Positions 1 through 8,929 of a stretch of 64,000 nucleotides of DNA are shown here, piece after piece (position 1 is the stretch's first letter; the number at the start of each line of letters is the position of its first letter). The notes below the pieces were generated by a model, which did not search any database, was not told the DNA's origin, and was given only the letters and a program-made list of their open reading frames with translations. The DNA is from Pseudomonas sp. MN1F (GTDB taxonomy: Bacteria; Pseudomonadota; Gammaproteobacteria; Pseudomonadales; Pseudomonadaceae). The translations under genes and the position numbers were made by a program. Location: contig NZ_VZII01000032.1 in the NCBI RefSeq assembly GCF_009391885.1, positions 62,001-126,000 on the forward strand, read 5' to 3'.

Positions 1-517
1 CCAACGCCGGCAAGGCAAAGCGCAGCGCCAGCGGCAATTGCACCTGCAGCAGTTGCTGGCGGCGGCTGAAGGCCAGCGAGCAGGCCGCCTCCAGGGTCAC
101 CACCGGCACAGCCTCAATGCCGGCACGCAGGGCCTCGGCATGGAAGGCACCTTTGTGCAGCGAGATCACCAGCACCACCCAGGCGAATGGCGTCATGGGG
201 TTGGCGCTGCCCAGGCTTTGGTTGATCAGCATGTTCAGCACCAGGAAGGCGCAGTACAGCTGCACCAGGGTCGGGGTGTTGCGGGTGACCTCGATGAAGG
301 CCCGCGCCGGCCAGGCCAGCCAGCGGCGTCCGGTGGTCACCGCCGCAGCCAGCAGCACACCCACCAGCAGGCTGCCGGCGATGCCGCACAGGCACAGCCA
401 CAGCGTGGTCAGCGCGCCATCCAGCAACTTGCCGCTGGCGTAGGCGTCGAACACAAAGCTGTAGTCCAGACCAAGTCGGGCAAGCTGCCCGACCAGCCAG
501 TGCAGGACATCGCTCAT
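1..517 (-). CDS. Amino-acid ABC transporter permease (3' part beyond window)
   Basis: Inner-membrane permease of a polar amino-acid ABC importer (HisM/GlnP type). Translating the minus strand from ATG at 517 gives an N-terminus MSDVLHWLVG followed by at least three hydrophobic segments and the conserved region ending in EVTRNTPTLVQL, which is typical of this family's first membrane domain. About 172 codons are visible and the C-terminus lies left of position 1. Its ATG overlaps the stop of the upstream binding-protein gene (TGATG), so the two are translationally coupled. The substrate cannot be read from the sequence. Confidence 0.9.
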   Translation of the reverse strand, partial: MSDVLHWLVGQLARLGLDYSFVFDAYASGKLLDGALTTLWLCLCGIAGSLLVGVLLAAAVTTGRRWLAWPARAFIEVTRNTPTLVQLYCAFLVLNMLINQSLGSANPMTPFAWVVLVISLHKGAFHAEALRAGIEAVPVVTLEAACSLAFSRRQQLLQVQLPLALRFALPAL

Positions 518-1356
518 CAAGCGCCTTCACCCTGCAGCTTGGCGCGCAGTTCCACCAGCGCGGGCGAAGCCGGGGTAATGTGGTTGGCCTGCTCACGCTC
601 GATCAGCCAGCCGCTGCGGTGCCACTGCTTGACGAAAGGGTCCAGGCGCTGCTGGGTATCGGTCTCGCCCAGGCGTGTCCAGATCACCGAAGGCGCCGGG
701 TTGAGCTCGGGGGTGAGGGCTCGGTAGCCGCTCCATTCACCGCCCTTGGCCAGCAGCGGGTTGATCAGCGTGGCGTCGTGCACGGCGGCCACGCAATTGT
801 TGCCGCGCAGGGCCAGCAGCGATTCGGCGGAGGTCTTGAAGGCCTTGATGTCGGCGCCCAGGTTTACCAGGGCCTGGGTGTAGCTGCTGCCCTGGCTGGT
901 GCACACCGGCTGGCCCTTGAGGTCGGCCCAGGCCTTGACCGGGCTGCCGTCGGCCAGCACGGCGGTGCCGCCGACGCGGTAGAAGGGGGTGGGCACGTGG
1001 CCCAGCAGCTTGTCGCGCTCGGCAGTCCATTCCATGTTGGCGATCAGCAGGTCGACCTTGCCCTGCTGCAGGAACTGCACGCGGTTGGCTGGCTGTACGG
1101 CCACCAGGTCCACTTCGACGCCCAGCTGGCGAGCCAGGTCGCGAGCCAGGTCGACACTGAAGCCGATGGGCTGGCGGCTGACCGGGTCGATGGCACCAAA
1201 CGGGCCCCCGGACAGCACCACCCCCACCGACAGCTTGTGGCGTTGCTGTATCTTGTCCAGGGTGGCGTCGGCCTGGGCCATGCCGCTGGCGGCCAGGGTG
1301 GCAGTGGCCAGCAATGATGCAAACAACCCGCGACGGGCGACGGTGGACAGCGACAT
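517..1356 (-). CDS. Periplasmic amino-acid-binding protein of ABC transporter
   Basis: Family 3 solute-binding protein (279 aa) that captures an amino acid in the periplasm for the permease encoded just downstream. A signal peptide (MSLSTVARRG, hydrophobic core LFASLLATATLAA, cleavage near GMAQA) is followed by the LSVGV strand, the IGFSVDLARDLARQLG motif and a GKVDLLIANMEWTAER segment typical of the family. The start at 1356 is preferred over an upstream in-frame start at 1440 because it begins the signal peptide and has GGATGAGGAG just upstream. A LysR gene is transcribed divergently and may regulate it. Confidence 0.9.
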   Translation of the reverse strand: MSLSTVARRGLFASLLATATLAASGMAQADATLDKIQQRHKLSVGVVLSGGPFGAIDPVSRQPIGFSVDLARDLARQLGVEVDLVAVQPANRVQFLQQGKVDLLIANMEWTAERDKLLGHVPTPFYRVGGTAVLADGSPVKAWADLKGQPVCTSQGSSYTQALVNLGADIKAFKTSAESLLALRGNNCVAAVHDATLINPLLAKGGEWSGYRALTPELNPAPSVIWTRLGETDTQQRLDPFVKQWHRSGWLIEREQANHITPASPALVELRAKLQGEGA

Positions 1357-1601
1357 GGTGGAGCTCCTCATCCCGGCAGCCGGAACGCCCGGCCAGTGAG
1401 GGCGCATGCTAGGAAGTTGCCGAGGTGAGGGGAAATTCAAATATTGACTATCCTTATAACTCAGACGATATAGAAACGCTTAAAAAATGGAATAAGCCAG
1501 TAAATACGGGCTCCTGTAGACGAGCACTTCTATCCCTGGCACTCTAAACATAATGATTCTTTATCTTTTTTCGTCAGCCCTTGATGCAAAGATGCCTGCC
1601 C

Positions 1602-2459
1602 ATGACCACACCTGCTCTGGACCTCGACCTGCTGCGCACCTTCGTCGCCATCGCCGACCACACAAGCTTCGCCGAGGCCGGCCGCCATCTGGGCCGCACC
1701 CAGGCCTCGGTGACCCAGCACATGCAGCGCCTGGAGCAGCAGGTGGGCGTGGCGCTGCTGCGCAAGCAGGGCCGGCAGAAATCCCTTACCGATGCAGGCC
1801 GTCAGTTGCTACGCCACGCCCGGCAGATGCTCGCGCTCAACGACGAGGCACTGGCCGGCCTGCGTCACGACAGCCTGAGCGGCGTGCTGCGTATCGGCTC
1901 GCCCCACGACATCGCCGACACCATCCTGCCTCCGCTGCTCAGCCACATCGCCCGCTCGGCGCCCAACCTGCGCCTGGAGATCGACGTTGGCCGCAGCCCG
2001 TTCCTGATGGATGACCTGCAGCGCGGCAAAGTCGACATGGTCATCTCCACCCGTACCGCGCCGGGCCTGGAAGGCTTCGCACTGCGTGCCTCGCCGGTGT
2101 GGTGGATATGTGCGGCCCACTATCAGCACCTGCCAGGGGAGCCCTTGCCACTGGTGCTGGTGGACGAACCCAGCCTGTACCGCAAGCTGGCGCTCGAAGC
2201 GCTGGAGCACGCCGGCATCGCCTGGCGCCAGACCTACCTGGCATCCAATCTGATCGGCGTCAAGGCAGCGGTGCGTGCCGGCCTGGGCATTACTGCGCGC
2301 AGCCAGGAAATGGTCGGCCCCGACATGCGCGTGCTCGGACAAAGCGATGGCCTGCCGGCGCTGCCTGACGTGACTTACTACCTGTGGGTGCGGGCCAACA
2401 GTGCCAACCCGCTGGTGCGCCAGGCTTACGCGATGGTGCGCGCCAGCGTCGGGGCCTGA
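1602..2459 (+). CDS. LysR-family transcriptional regulator
   Basis: DNA-binding regulator of about 285 aa. The N-terminal winged helix-turn-helix is clear (LDLLRTFVAIADHTSFAEAG, then QASVTQHMQRLEQQVG). It is followed by an effector-binding domain with the usual VLRIGSPHDIAD linker strand. It lies divergent to the ABC transporter genes across 245 bp, the normal arrangement for a LysR gene and its target, so control of that transporter is the first guess. In-frame starts at 1581 (TTG) and 1584 (ATG) would add seven or six residues; none has a strong ribosome-binding site. 1602 is chosen because it places the helix-turn-helix at the usual position. Confidence 0.85.
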   Translation: MTTPALDLDLLRTFVAIADHTSFAEAGRHLGRTQASVTQHMQRLEQQVGVALLRKQGRQKSLTDAGRQLLRHARQMLALNDEALAGLRHDSLSGVLRIGSPHDIADTILPPLLSHIARSAPNLRLEIDVGRSPFLMDDLQRGKVDMVISTRTAPGLEGFALRASPVWWICAAHYQHLPGEPLPLVLVDEPSLYRKLALEALEHAGIAWRQTYLASNLIGVKAAVRAGLGITARSQEMVGPDMRVLGQSDGLPALPDVTYYLWVRANSANPLVRQAYAMVRASVGA

Positions 2460-2654
2460 TACGCATGCCCCGTAAAGCATCAGGCCGCAGGCCGTGCCAG
2501 GGCGAGCGGTCGCCAGCCCTGACTTGTGCCCGGCGAGGTACGAGCGCCTGGGCCAGGAACCTATCGCCCACCCTGGCAGTCCTTTAACCAGAGCGGGCCA
2601 CGCCCCGCATGCCGGCTGCTGATTGCACCCCATGGCGTTTACGAGATTGCATCC

Positions 2655-3902
2655 TTGACCTCTTCAAAGCCCCTCGCCTCACATCACCGTGCCCTGGACT
2701 GGCTGAATTTCTTCCTCGCCGACGTACGCGACGGCCTGGGGCCGTACCTGGCCATCTACCTGCTTGCCGTGCACCAGTGGCAACCAGCGAGCATCGGCCT
2801 GGTGATGAGCCTGGCGGGCATCGTCGCGCTGCTGGCGCAAACGCCGGCCGGAGCGCTGATCGACAGCACCAGGGCCAAGCGCGCGGTGGTGGTGATCGCC
2901 GCCCTGCTGGTGACCGGCAGTTGCCTGCTGCTACCGTGGATCTCGTCGTTCGCCGGGGTAGCCTTGACCCAGACGGTCGCGGCCCTGGCAGGCTCGGTGT
3001 TCGCGCCAGCGATTGCCGCCATATCGCTCGGCATCACCGGCCCCAAGGCATTCACCCGCCGGGTCGGCCGCAACGAAACGTTCAACCATGCCGGCAATGC
3101 CTGCTCGGCGCTGCTGGCCGGCGGCCTGGCGTACCTGTTCGGCCCGGTGGTGGTGTTCTACCTGATGGCGGTCATGACCGTGGCCAGCATCGTGGCCACG
3201 GTCCGGGTACCCGCTGCGGCCATCGACCACCAGCTGGCTCGCGGCCTTGGCCATGGCCCGATGGCGGCTGACCACCCTGCCGGGCTGAGGGTGCTGCTGC
3301 ACAACCGCACCCTATTGATATTCGCAGTGTGCTGCGCGTTGTTTCACCTTGCCAACGCGGCGATGCTGCCGCTGGTCAGCCAGAAGCTGTCACAGATCGA
3401 CCTGCGCCTGGCCACACCGCTTACCTCTGCCTGCATCGTCGCGGCGCAGTTGGTGATGGTACCGATGGCCATGCTGGTGGGGGCCAAGGCCGAGCAGTGG
3501 GGGCGCAAGCCGTTCCTGCTGGCCGGCTTTCTCATCCTGCCGATACGGGGTGCGCTCTACGTGGTTTCCGACAACCCGTTCTGGCTGGTCGGCGTGCAAT
3601 TGCTCGACGGCATCGGCGCCGGCATTTTCGGTGCCCTGTTACCGATCGTGGTCAAGGATCTGACCGAAGGCAGCGGGCGCTTCAATGTCAGCCTCGGCGC
3701 GTTGACGACGATGTTCGGGCTGGGCGCGGCGCTGAGCCCTGGTCTCGCTGGGCTGGTGCTGCAGGCCGCTGGCTACGATGCTGCGTTTCTTGCCTTGGCG
3801 GCAATTGCCGCAGTCGCCTTCGTGCTGGTGCTGGTGGCGCTGCCGGAAACCCACCCCGGCGCGTCGCCGTCGTCCTCGGCCACGCCTGCCGAATCGACCT
3901 GA
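2655..3902 (+). CDS. Major facilitator superfamily transporter
   Basis: Inner-membrane secondary transporter of about 415 aa with some 12 hydrophobic segments. The loop between helices 2 and 3 carries the MFS-type stretch PAGALIDSTRAKRA, and a second basic loop (GAKAEQWGRKPF) marks the second half. The reading frame stays open upstream to 2526, but that region has no hydrophobic segment. TTG at 2655 (MTSSKPLASHHRALDWLNFF) is the best start, with only a weak upstream purine stretch. The substrate is unknown. The gene is followed by a strong hairpin terminator at 3945-3970. Confidence 0.82.
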   Translation: MTSSKPLASHHRALDWLNFFLADVRDGLGPYLAIYLLAVHQWQPASIGLVMSLAGIVALLAQTPAGALIDSTRAKRAVVVIAALLVTGSCLLLPWISSFAGVALTQTVAALAGSVFAPAIAAISLGITGPKAFTRRVGRNETFNHAGNACSALLAGGLAYLFGPVVVFYLMAVMTVASIVATVRVPAAAIDHQLARGLGHGPMAADHPAGLRVLLHNRTLLIFAVCCALFHLANAAMLPLVSQKLSQIDLRLATPLTSACIVAAQLVMVPMAMLVGAKAEQWGRKPFLLAGFLILPIRGALYVVSDNPFWLVGVQLLDGIGAGIFGALLPIVVKDLTEGSGRFNVSLGALTTMFGLGAALSPGLAGLVLQAAGYDAAFLALAAIAAVAFVLVLVALPETHPGASPSSSATPAEST

Positions 3903-3937
3903 ACAGCTTGGAATGTGCGGATTGCAGAAATTTTTCG

Positions 3938-4031
3938 CAGAAACGAAAAAAGGCCCCGAAGGGCCTTCTTACTTGCCTTGCCGAAATACTTCGGCAAGGC
4001 CAATTTGGAGAGGGAAACGAGACTCGAACTC
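3938..4031. repeat. Partial copy of tRNA-Gly 3' end plus its terminator (left copy, att-like)
   Basis: This 94-bp stretch is an imperfect direct copy of 5147-5240, with about 8 mismatches by eye. It holds the last 26 nt of the tRNA-Gly gene (including encoded CCA, 4006-4031) and the downstream hairpin terminator. The rest of the tRNA is missing. The stop codon of the Fic gene (4030-4032) sits on the inner edge of the copy. An intact tRNA on one side and a 3'-end fragment on the other is the classic footprint of an element integrated by a tyrosine recombinase at a tRNA 3' end. Confidence 0.85.
3945..3970. terminator. Hairpin terminator between MFS and Fic genes
   Basis: GGCCC pairs with GGGCC around a short loop, with an A-run on the left and TTCTT on the right. 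On the minus strand it ends in a run of six T, so it should terminate the Fic operon. It may also stop the MFS transcript. Confidence 0.75.
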
Positions 4032-4803
4032 ACGGCTCAATTTCGGTTTTCGGTTCACCCGTCATAGGGGCGTGTGCAGCTGTACGATAGGTTTTGTAGA
4101 TCTGCTGAACTTCTGGATCATCGAGGCTTTCGTACGTAATCCCCTCTTTGTCCATTCCATCCAGCCCTTTGATATCACTGATGCCCCCCGGCCACTCATC
4201 CCGGCTGCAAATGTCGATCACATACGGCTGCAGATAGCGATCAAGATGGCCGGTCGACGGCTCGCGAATTTCGTCACTGAGAGCACGCAGGTACAGGTCT
4301 TTCTGTGTTTTCGACCAATCGATGGCAAAACCTGCTCGGAACGAGAGCTCCATGAACACCAGCAAGATAGTGCGCCCATTACCGTCCAGAAATGGGTGAG
4401 CAAATGCCAGTTGCCCCATGACCTCGCCAGGGCGGTCCCGAAAGCGTCCACTATTGCCCGCCAATTGGAGCGCGTAATCCACAGCCCGCCTAACCTGTGC
4501 AGGATGCTCAAATACCGTACTGCCGGGATCACCATGCATGCCTTTGAAAACGGCAAGATGCGGCACCAGTTCGTTCCGGTCTCTACCCGCCCAGTGGTAA
4601 AAGGCTGAAAAGAGAATTTCATGGACCTTGAGCACAGCGCCATAGTCGATCAAAGGCTCATTCTGGAGAAACGCGAGCGCATCTTCGATACTGGCCTCGA
4701 ACGACAAATGCTCCGACTCTTTAACCTCGATAGGATCTTTTAGCTGCAGCGCGTTCTGCAGATAACCTGCCGTCTCGAAATCTCCGAACGGGTCGAAGGT
4801 CAT
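4030..4803 (-). CDS. Fic-domain protein (putative AMP-transferase toxin)
   Basis: Fic/DOC superfamily enzyme of 257 aa. The catalytic motif HPFLDGNGRT (residues 136-145) matches the HxFx(D/E)GNGR signature with all key residues (His136, Asp140, Asn142, Arg144). Such proteins usually transfer AMP from ATP to a hydroxyl of a target protein and often act as toxins. A conserved flap-like stretch (HWAGRDRNE, about 70-78) and a long C-terminal extension are also present. I see no clear inhibitory (S/T)xxxE(G/N) helix inside the protein, so restraint may come from the small upstream partner. Its ATG overlaps that gene's stop by 4 bp (ATGA). The pair is less GC-rich than its surroundings and lies between tRNA-Gly and its fragment. 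Confidence 0.88.
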   Translation of the reverse strand: MTFDPFGDFETAGYLQNALQLKDPIEVKESEHLSFEASIEDALAFLQNEPLIDYGAVLKVHEILFSAFYHWAGRDRNELVPHLAVFKGMHGDPGSTVFEHPAQVRRAVDYALQLAGNSGRFRDRPGEVMGQLAFAHPFLDGNGRTILLVFMELSFRAGFAIDWSKTQKDLYLRALSDEIREPSTGHLDRYLQPYVIDICSRDEWPGGISDIKGLDGMDKEGITYESLDDPEVQQIYKTYRTAAHAPMTGEPKTEIEP

Positions 4804-5063
4804 GCGCTGATCGGTTTGCTGGTACGCCGTTTTTCAGCGAGATAGCGCCCTTGAAGTGTCATGATCTCAACCTTGCTGAGCACGCCTTTTCTTTTAAGGT
4901 TCACCAGCAACTGTTCGACAACGTCCAAGTTGATCATATCGCCAGCTAGACGACTAATAGTCACAGCCATGCCACTCACCCCGTCACGCTCGGCGGTAAC
5001 GTTGTGCTTTTTGGCCAGCTTTCGTACTTCAGTGGCAACACTGACATCAGAAGATCGGGTCAT
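4800..5063 (-). CDS. Small partner of Fic protein, candidate antitoxin
   Basis: An 87-aa basic protein starting MTRSSDVSVATEV, with GGAG about 9 nt upstream. A longer reading frame exists upstream but lacks a ribosome-binding site. It is translationally coupled to the Fic gene, which suggests joint production. Class I Fic antitoxins carry an inhibitory helix with (S/T)xxxE(G/N). The nearest match here is SVATEV near the N-terminus, which has the S and E but valine in the last position. The C-terminal half is helical and charged (VEQLLVNLKRKGVLSKVEIM). I do not recognise the family; the antitoxin role is inferred from position and size. Confidence 0.6.
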   Translation of the reverse strand: MTRSSDVSVATEVRKLAKKHNVTAERDGVSGMAVTISRLAGDMINLDVVEQLLVNLKRKGVLSKVEIMTLQGRYLAEKRRTSKPISA

Positions 5064-5146
5064 CTCAGGTCTCCATTCACCCCCAAATCTTAGCATGGGC
5101 TCGGTCAAGCAGACAGGCGTGGCGGCGGAGGCCAATGGGCATATGA

Positions 5147-5290
<144 letters not shown>

Positions 5291-5305
5291 GTCGTGATGG
5301 GTGCC

Positions 5306-5333
5306 ATTCTAGCGATATCTGAAACGGCGTCAA
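5306..5333 (-). promoter_or_regulatory. tRNA-Gly sigma70 promoter
   Basis: On the minus strand, a -35 TTGACG and a -10 TAGAAT are separated by 16 nt. The -10 lies about 15 nt before the tRNA 5' end. This is a strong match to the housekeeping consensus. Confidence 0.75.
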
Positions 5334-5354
5334 CCCCTTGATTCAAAAAAACTT

Positions 5355-5915
5355 TTATTTTTGCTCGGAGCCTTCGCGCAGGTGCGGCCAGGCGGCCAGC
5401 AGGTAGTGCACCATCGACCACAGGGTCAGCGCAGCCGCCACCAGCAGCAGGCCGTAGCCCAGCACCACCCAGAAGCTCACCACCGGCGGGTTGGCCAGCA
5501 GGATCACCAGTGCCAGCATCTGCGCCGCAGTCTTCCACTTGCCCAGGCTGGACACCGCCACATGCGCCCGCGCGCCCAGTTCGGCCATCCACTCGCGCAG
5601 CGCCGACACGACGATTTCACGGCCGATGATCACTGCCGCCGGCAGGGTCAGCCAGAAGTTGGCGTGCACCTGCACCAGCAGCACCAGGGCCACGGCCACC
5701 ATCAGCTTGTCGGCCACCGGGTCGAGGAAGGCGCCGAACGGGGTGCTCTGCTGCAGGCGACGCGCCAGGTAGCCGTCCAGCCAGTCGGTGGCGGCAGCGA
5801 TGGCGAACACCGTGCTGGCGGCCATGTAGCTCCAGTGATAGGGCACATAGAACAGCAGGATGAAGATCGGGATGAGCAGGACGCGTAGAACGGTGAGCAG
5901 GTTTGGAATATTCAT
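5355..5915 (-). CDS. pgsA: CDP-diacylglycerol-glycerol-3-phosphate 3-phosphatidyltransferase
   Basis: Inner-membrane enzyme of 186 aa that makes phosphatidylglycerophosphate from CDP-diacylglycerol and glycerol-3-phosphate, the committed step to phosphatidylglycerol and cardiolipin. The CDP-alcohol phosphotransferase signature DGx2ARx8Gx3Dx3D is complete (WLDGYLARRLQQSTPFGAFL, then DPVADK). Several hydrophobic helices follow. It lies 33 bp downstream of uvrC in the same direction and upstream of tRNA-Gly, the usual order in Pseudomonas. Confidence 0.97.
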   Translation of the reverse strand: MNIPNLLTVLRVLLIPIFILLFYVPYHWSYMAASTVFAIAAATDWLDGYLARRLQQSTPFGAFLDPVADKLMVAVALVLLVQVHANFWLTLPAAVIIGREIVVSALREWMAELGARAHVAVSSLGKWKTAAQMLALVILLANPPVVSFWVVLGYGLLLVAAALTLWSMVHYLLAAWPHLREGSEQK

Positions 5916-5948
5916 CGGTACGACTGGCTGCGGGTTGAGCCCGGCATT

Positions 5949-7772
5949 CTACTCGCTATGCAGGCTGGCATAAATCGACTCGGCAAGCTTTTTACTGATG
6001 CCGGGGGCTTTGGCGATCTCATCGATGCTGGCGCGGTTGAGCTCCTGCAGGCCGCCGAAGTGTTTCAGCAGGTCGCGGCGGCGCTTGGGCCCTACCCCGG
6101 CGACGTCTTCCAGGCTTGATGTGCGGCGGGCCTTGCCGCGCCGGGCACGGTGGCCGGTAATGGCAAAGCGGTGGGCTTCGTCGCGGATCTGCTGGATCAG
6201 GTGCAGCGCCGGGTTGTCGCCCTTGAGGGTGAACTCGTGGGCCACGTCGTTGAGGTAAAGGGTCTCGAAGCCGGCCTTGCGGGTCACACCCTTGGCCACG
6301 CCGAGCAGGGTCAGGTCGGTGAAGGCCAGCTCCTGCATCACTTCGCGGGCCATGTTCAGCTGGCCCTTGCCACCGTCCACCAGCAACACATCGGGCAACT
6401 TGCCCTCGCCGTCCTTGATCCGCCCGTAGCGACGGGTCAGGGCCTGGTGCATGGCAGCATAATCGTCGCCCGCGGTGACGCCTTCGATGTTGAAGCGGCG
6501 GTAATCCGACTTGATCGGGCCCTCCGGGCCGAACACCACGCAGCTGGCGACCGTGGCTTCGCCGCTGGAGTGGCTGATGTCATAGCATTCCAGGCGCTGC
6601 GGCACTTCATCCAGGCCGAGCACTTCGGCCAGGGCCTCGAAGCGTGCAGCCATGTGCTGGCGGTTGGCCAGGCGGGCATTGAGTGCCTGTTCGGCATTGG
6701 TCACCGCCAGTTGCTGCCAGCGCGCACGGGTGCCGCGCACGCGGTGGCTGATGGTCAGCTCGCGGCCACGCAGGCTCTGCACCGCTTCGGTGATGGCCTC
6801 GAAGTCTTCGTGCACCACATTGACGATCAGCTCGCCAGGCAGTTCGCGCTCGGCATTGCCCAGGTAGTACTGCGACAGGAACGCGGCCATGACTTCGGCC
6901 ACCTCCTCCTCGATGCCCACCTGCGGGAAGAAGTTCTTGCTGCCCAGCACCCGGCCGCCGCGCACGCTGATCAGGTGCACGCAGGCACCACCCGGGTTGA
7001 CGAAGGCGGCCACCACATCGACGTCGCCGGAGCCACCTTCGATGTACTGCTGGTCCTGGACCCGGCGCAACAGGGCAATCTGGTCACGCAGCTCGGCGGC
7101 CTTCTCGAAGTTGAGGGCCATCGCCGCCTTTTCCATGGCTTCGTTGAGCTCGTTGCCCAACTGCTGGCTGCGGCCCTCCAGAAACATCACCGAGTGACGC
7201 ACGTCCTCGGCATACTCTTCGGCGGTGACCAACAGGGTGCATGGGCCTTTGCAGCGCTTGATCTGGTATTGCAGGCACGGCCGGGTGCGGTTGGCGAAGT
7301 AGCTGTCTTCGCACTGGCGCACGGAAAAAGCCTTCTGCAGCAGGCTGAGGCTCTCGCGAATGGCGCCCGCACTGGGGTACGGCCCGAAGTAACGCCCCTT
7401 GGCTTTCTTCGCCCCCCGGTGAATGCCCAGGCGCGGGAATTCGCCGTCCGACAGGAACACGTACGGGTAGGACTTATCGTCGCGCAACAGAATGTTGTAC
7501 GGCGGGCGCCACTGCTTGATCAGGTTCTGCTCCAGCAGCAGCGCCTCGGTCTCGTTGGCGGTGATGGTGGTTTCGACCTGGGCGATGCGCCCCACCAGCG
7601 CGGCGGTTTTCGGCGCCAGGCCGGTCTTGCGGAAATAGCTGGCCAAGCGCTTCTTGAGGTTCTTGGCCTTGCCCACATAGAGCAGCCGCGCCTCGGCGTC
7701 GAACATCCGGTATACGCCCGGGCGACCACTGCAGGTCGCCAGGAACGCGCTGGCATCAAAGACTTGTGACAT
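5949..7772 (-). CDS. uvrC: UvrABC excinuclease subunit C
   Basis: Nucleotide-excision-repair nuclease of 607 aa that incises on both sides of a lesion within the UvrBC complex. The N-terminal GIY-YIG domain (GVYRMFDAEARLLYVGKAKN) makes the 3' cut. A UVR motif (LNFEKAAELRDQIALLRRVQ) binds UvrB. The RNase H-like C-terminal nuclease (LECYDISHSSGEATVASCVV) makes the 5' cut, and tandem helix-hairpin-helix motifs close the protein (VAGVGPKRRRDLLKHFGG). Full family length. It starts 6 bp after gacA, so the two are co-transcribed as in other pseudomonads. Confidence 0.98.
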   Translation of the reverse strand: MSQVFDASAFLATCSGRPGVYRMFDAEARLLYVGKAKNLKKRLASYFRKTGLAPKTAALVGRIAQVETTITANETEALLLEQNLIKQWRPPYNILLRDDKSYPYVFLSDGEFPRLGIHRGAKKAKGRYFGPYPSAGAIRESLSLLQKAFSVRQCEDSYFANRTRPCLQYQIKRCKGPCTLLVTAEEYAEDVRHSVMFLEGRSQQLGNELNEAMEKAAMALNFEKAAELRDQIALLRRVQDQQYIEGGSGDVDVVAAFVNPGGACVHLISVRGGRVLGSKNFFPQVGIEEEVAEVMAAFLSQYYLGNAERELPGELIVNVVHEDFEAITEAVQSLRGRELTISHRVRGTRARWQQLAVTNAEQALNARLANRQHMAARFEALAEVLGLDEVPQRLECYDISHSSGEATVASCVVFGPEGPIKSDYRRFNIEGVTAGDDYAAMHQALTRRYGRIKDGEGKLPDVLLVDGGKGQLNMAREVMQELAFTDLTLLGVAKGVTRKAGFETLYLNDVAHEFTLKGDNPALHLIQQIRDEAHRFAITGHRARRGKARRTSSLEDVAGVGPKRRRDLLKHFGGLQELNRASIDEIAKAPGISKKLAESIYASLHSE

Positions 7773-7778
7773 GAGGGT

Positions 7779-8417
7779 TTACAGGCTTGCGTCAACCATA
7801 CCGTGGCGAACGGCCAGCAAGGTCAGTTCGACGTCGCTGGTGACCGAGAGTTTTTCGAAGATCCGATAACGATAAGTATTGACGGTCTTGGGCGACAGAC
7901 ACAACTTGTCGGAGATGATCTGCACTTTCTGGCAGCCGACAATCATCAGGGCGATCTGGATTTCCCGCTCCGACAGCGCATCGAACGGCGACGCTTGCGG
8001 CTGGAACGACTTGAGCGCCAGCTGCTGGGCGATCTGCGGGCTGATATAGCGTTGGCCGGCAAAAGCCAGGCGAATGGCCTGGACCATTTCGTCCAGCCCG
8101 GCGCCCTTGGTCAGGTAACCGGCGGCGCCGGCCTGCATCAGGCGGGTGGGGAACGGGTCTTCTTCACATACGGTAACCGCCACCACCTTGATGTCGGGGT
8201 GGCTGCGCAGCAGCTTGCGGGTGGCTTCCAGGCCGCCGATCCCAGGCATCTTCACGTCCATCAGCACGACGTCAGGCTTCAGTTCCCGGGCGAGTTTCAG
8301 CGCCGACTCGCCCGAATCCGCCTCACCCACCACCTGCAGGCCGTCGATATCGGCCAGCATGCGAGTAATACCGGTTCGAACCAGATCGTGATCGTCGACC
8401 ACTAGGACCCTAATCAA
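7779..8417 (-). CDS. gacA: Response regulator GacA
   Basis: Two-component response regulator of 212 aa, the partner of the sensor kinase GacS. It activates small RNAs of the Rsm family and so controls secondary metabolism, biofilm and exopolysaccharide in pseudomonads. The receiver domain starts MIRVLVVDDHDLVRTG and has the phosphorylated aspartate in VVLMDVKMPG (about residue 54). The C-terminal LuxR-type helix-turn-helix is LSEREIQIALMI...KLCLSPKTVNTYRYRI. Its place directly upstream of uvrC is diagnostic. Confidence 0.96.
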   Translation of the reverse strand: MIRVLVVDDHDLVRTGITRMLADIDGLQVVGEADSGESALKLARELKPDVVLMDVKMPGIGGLEATRKLLRSHPDIKVVAVTVCEEDPFPTRLMQAGAAGYLTKGAGLDEMVQAIRLAFAGQRYISPQIAQQLALKSFQPQASPFDALSEREIQIALMIVGCQKVQIISDKLCLSPKTVNTYRYRIFEKLSVTSDVELTLLAVRHGMVDASL

Positions 8418-8481
8418 GCAGACACCTCGTCAACAGGGGCGATTGGATCCCGCCACCTTAACAAAATTTTTCATGGCGGAC

Positions 8482-8871
8482 CTAGCGTAAAACTTCCTTC
8501 AGAAACGTCTGACGCTCATGGTGGGGCTGCCGTGCCAATTCACCCCCGCTGCCCTCACCCACCAGGCGCCCCAGCAGATGCCACAAAGCCGCCTTGTCGG
8601 CCGCCGGCAAACGCCGAAACGCGCCCAGCAGACCGGTTTCATCCGCCGACAGGCTTTCCAGCGCTGGCGGCGTGCGCTCACCGCTGAGCACATACAGCGC
8701 ATCCACGCCCTTGCTCGCCAACGCCGCCAGGTAATCCGCCCGAGGCGTACGCTCACCACTTTCGTATTTGCCCTGGGCGTTGGGTTCGACGCCGCCGATA
8801 TCACCAAATACCCGCTGGGTCATGCCCAGCCGTTCACGCTCTTCGCGCAGCCGTGGACCGAGTCCTTTCAT
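8482..8871 (-). CDS. XRE-family transcriptional regulator
   Basis: A 129-aa DNA-binding protein with a Cro/CI-type helix-turn-helix at the N-terminus (LREERERLGMTQRVFGDIGG, then YESGERTPRADYLAAL). A short C-terminal region has no recognised domain and would serve for dimerisation. AGGAG stands 9 nt before the ATG. A 9-bp perfect inverted repeat 37 bp upstream of the start is its probable own operator. It sits between gacA and the exopolysaccharide operon and reads away from the latter. Control of that operon is possible but not shown. Confidence 0.88.
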   Translation of the reverse strand: MKGLGPRLREERERLGMTQRVFGDIGGVEPNAQGKYESGERTPRADYLAALASKGVDALYVLSGERTPPALESLSADETGLLGAFRRLPAADKAALWHLLGRLVGEGSGGELARQPHHERQTFLKEVLR

Positions 8872-8907
8872 ATGACGTTTCTCCTGGTTCCTTTGCCGTC
8901 ATGGGGG

Positions 8908-8929
8908 CTGCTCACAATCCTGTGAGCAG
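8908..8929. promoter_or_regulatory. Palindromic operator candidate for the XRE regulator
   Basis: Perfect inverted repeat CTGCTCACA-N4-TGTGAGCAG in the promoter region of the XRE gene. The size and symmetry suit a dimeric Cro/CI-type repressor acting on its own gene. Confidence 0.6.
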
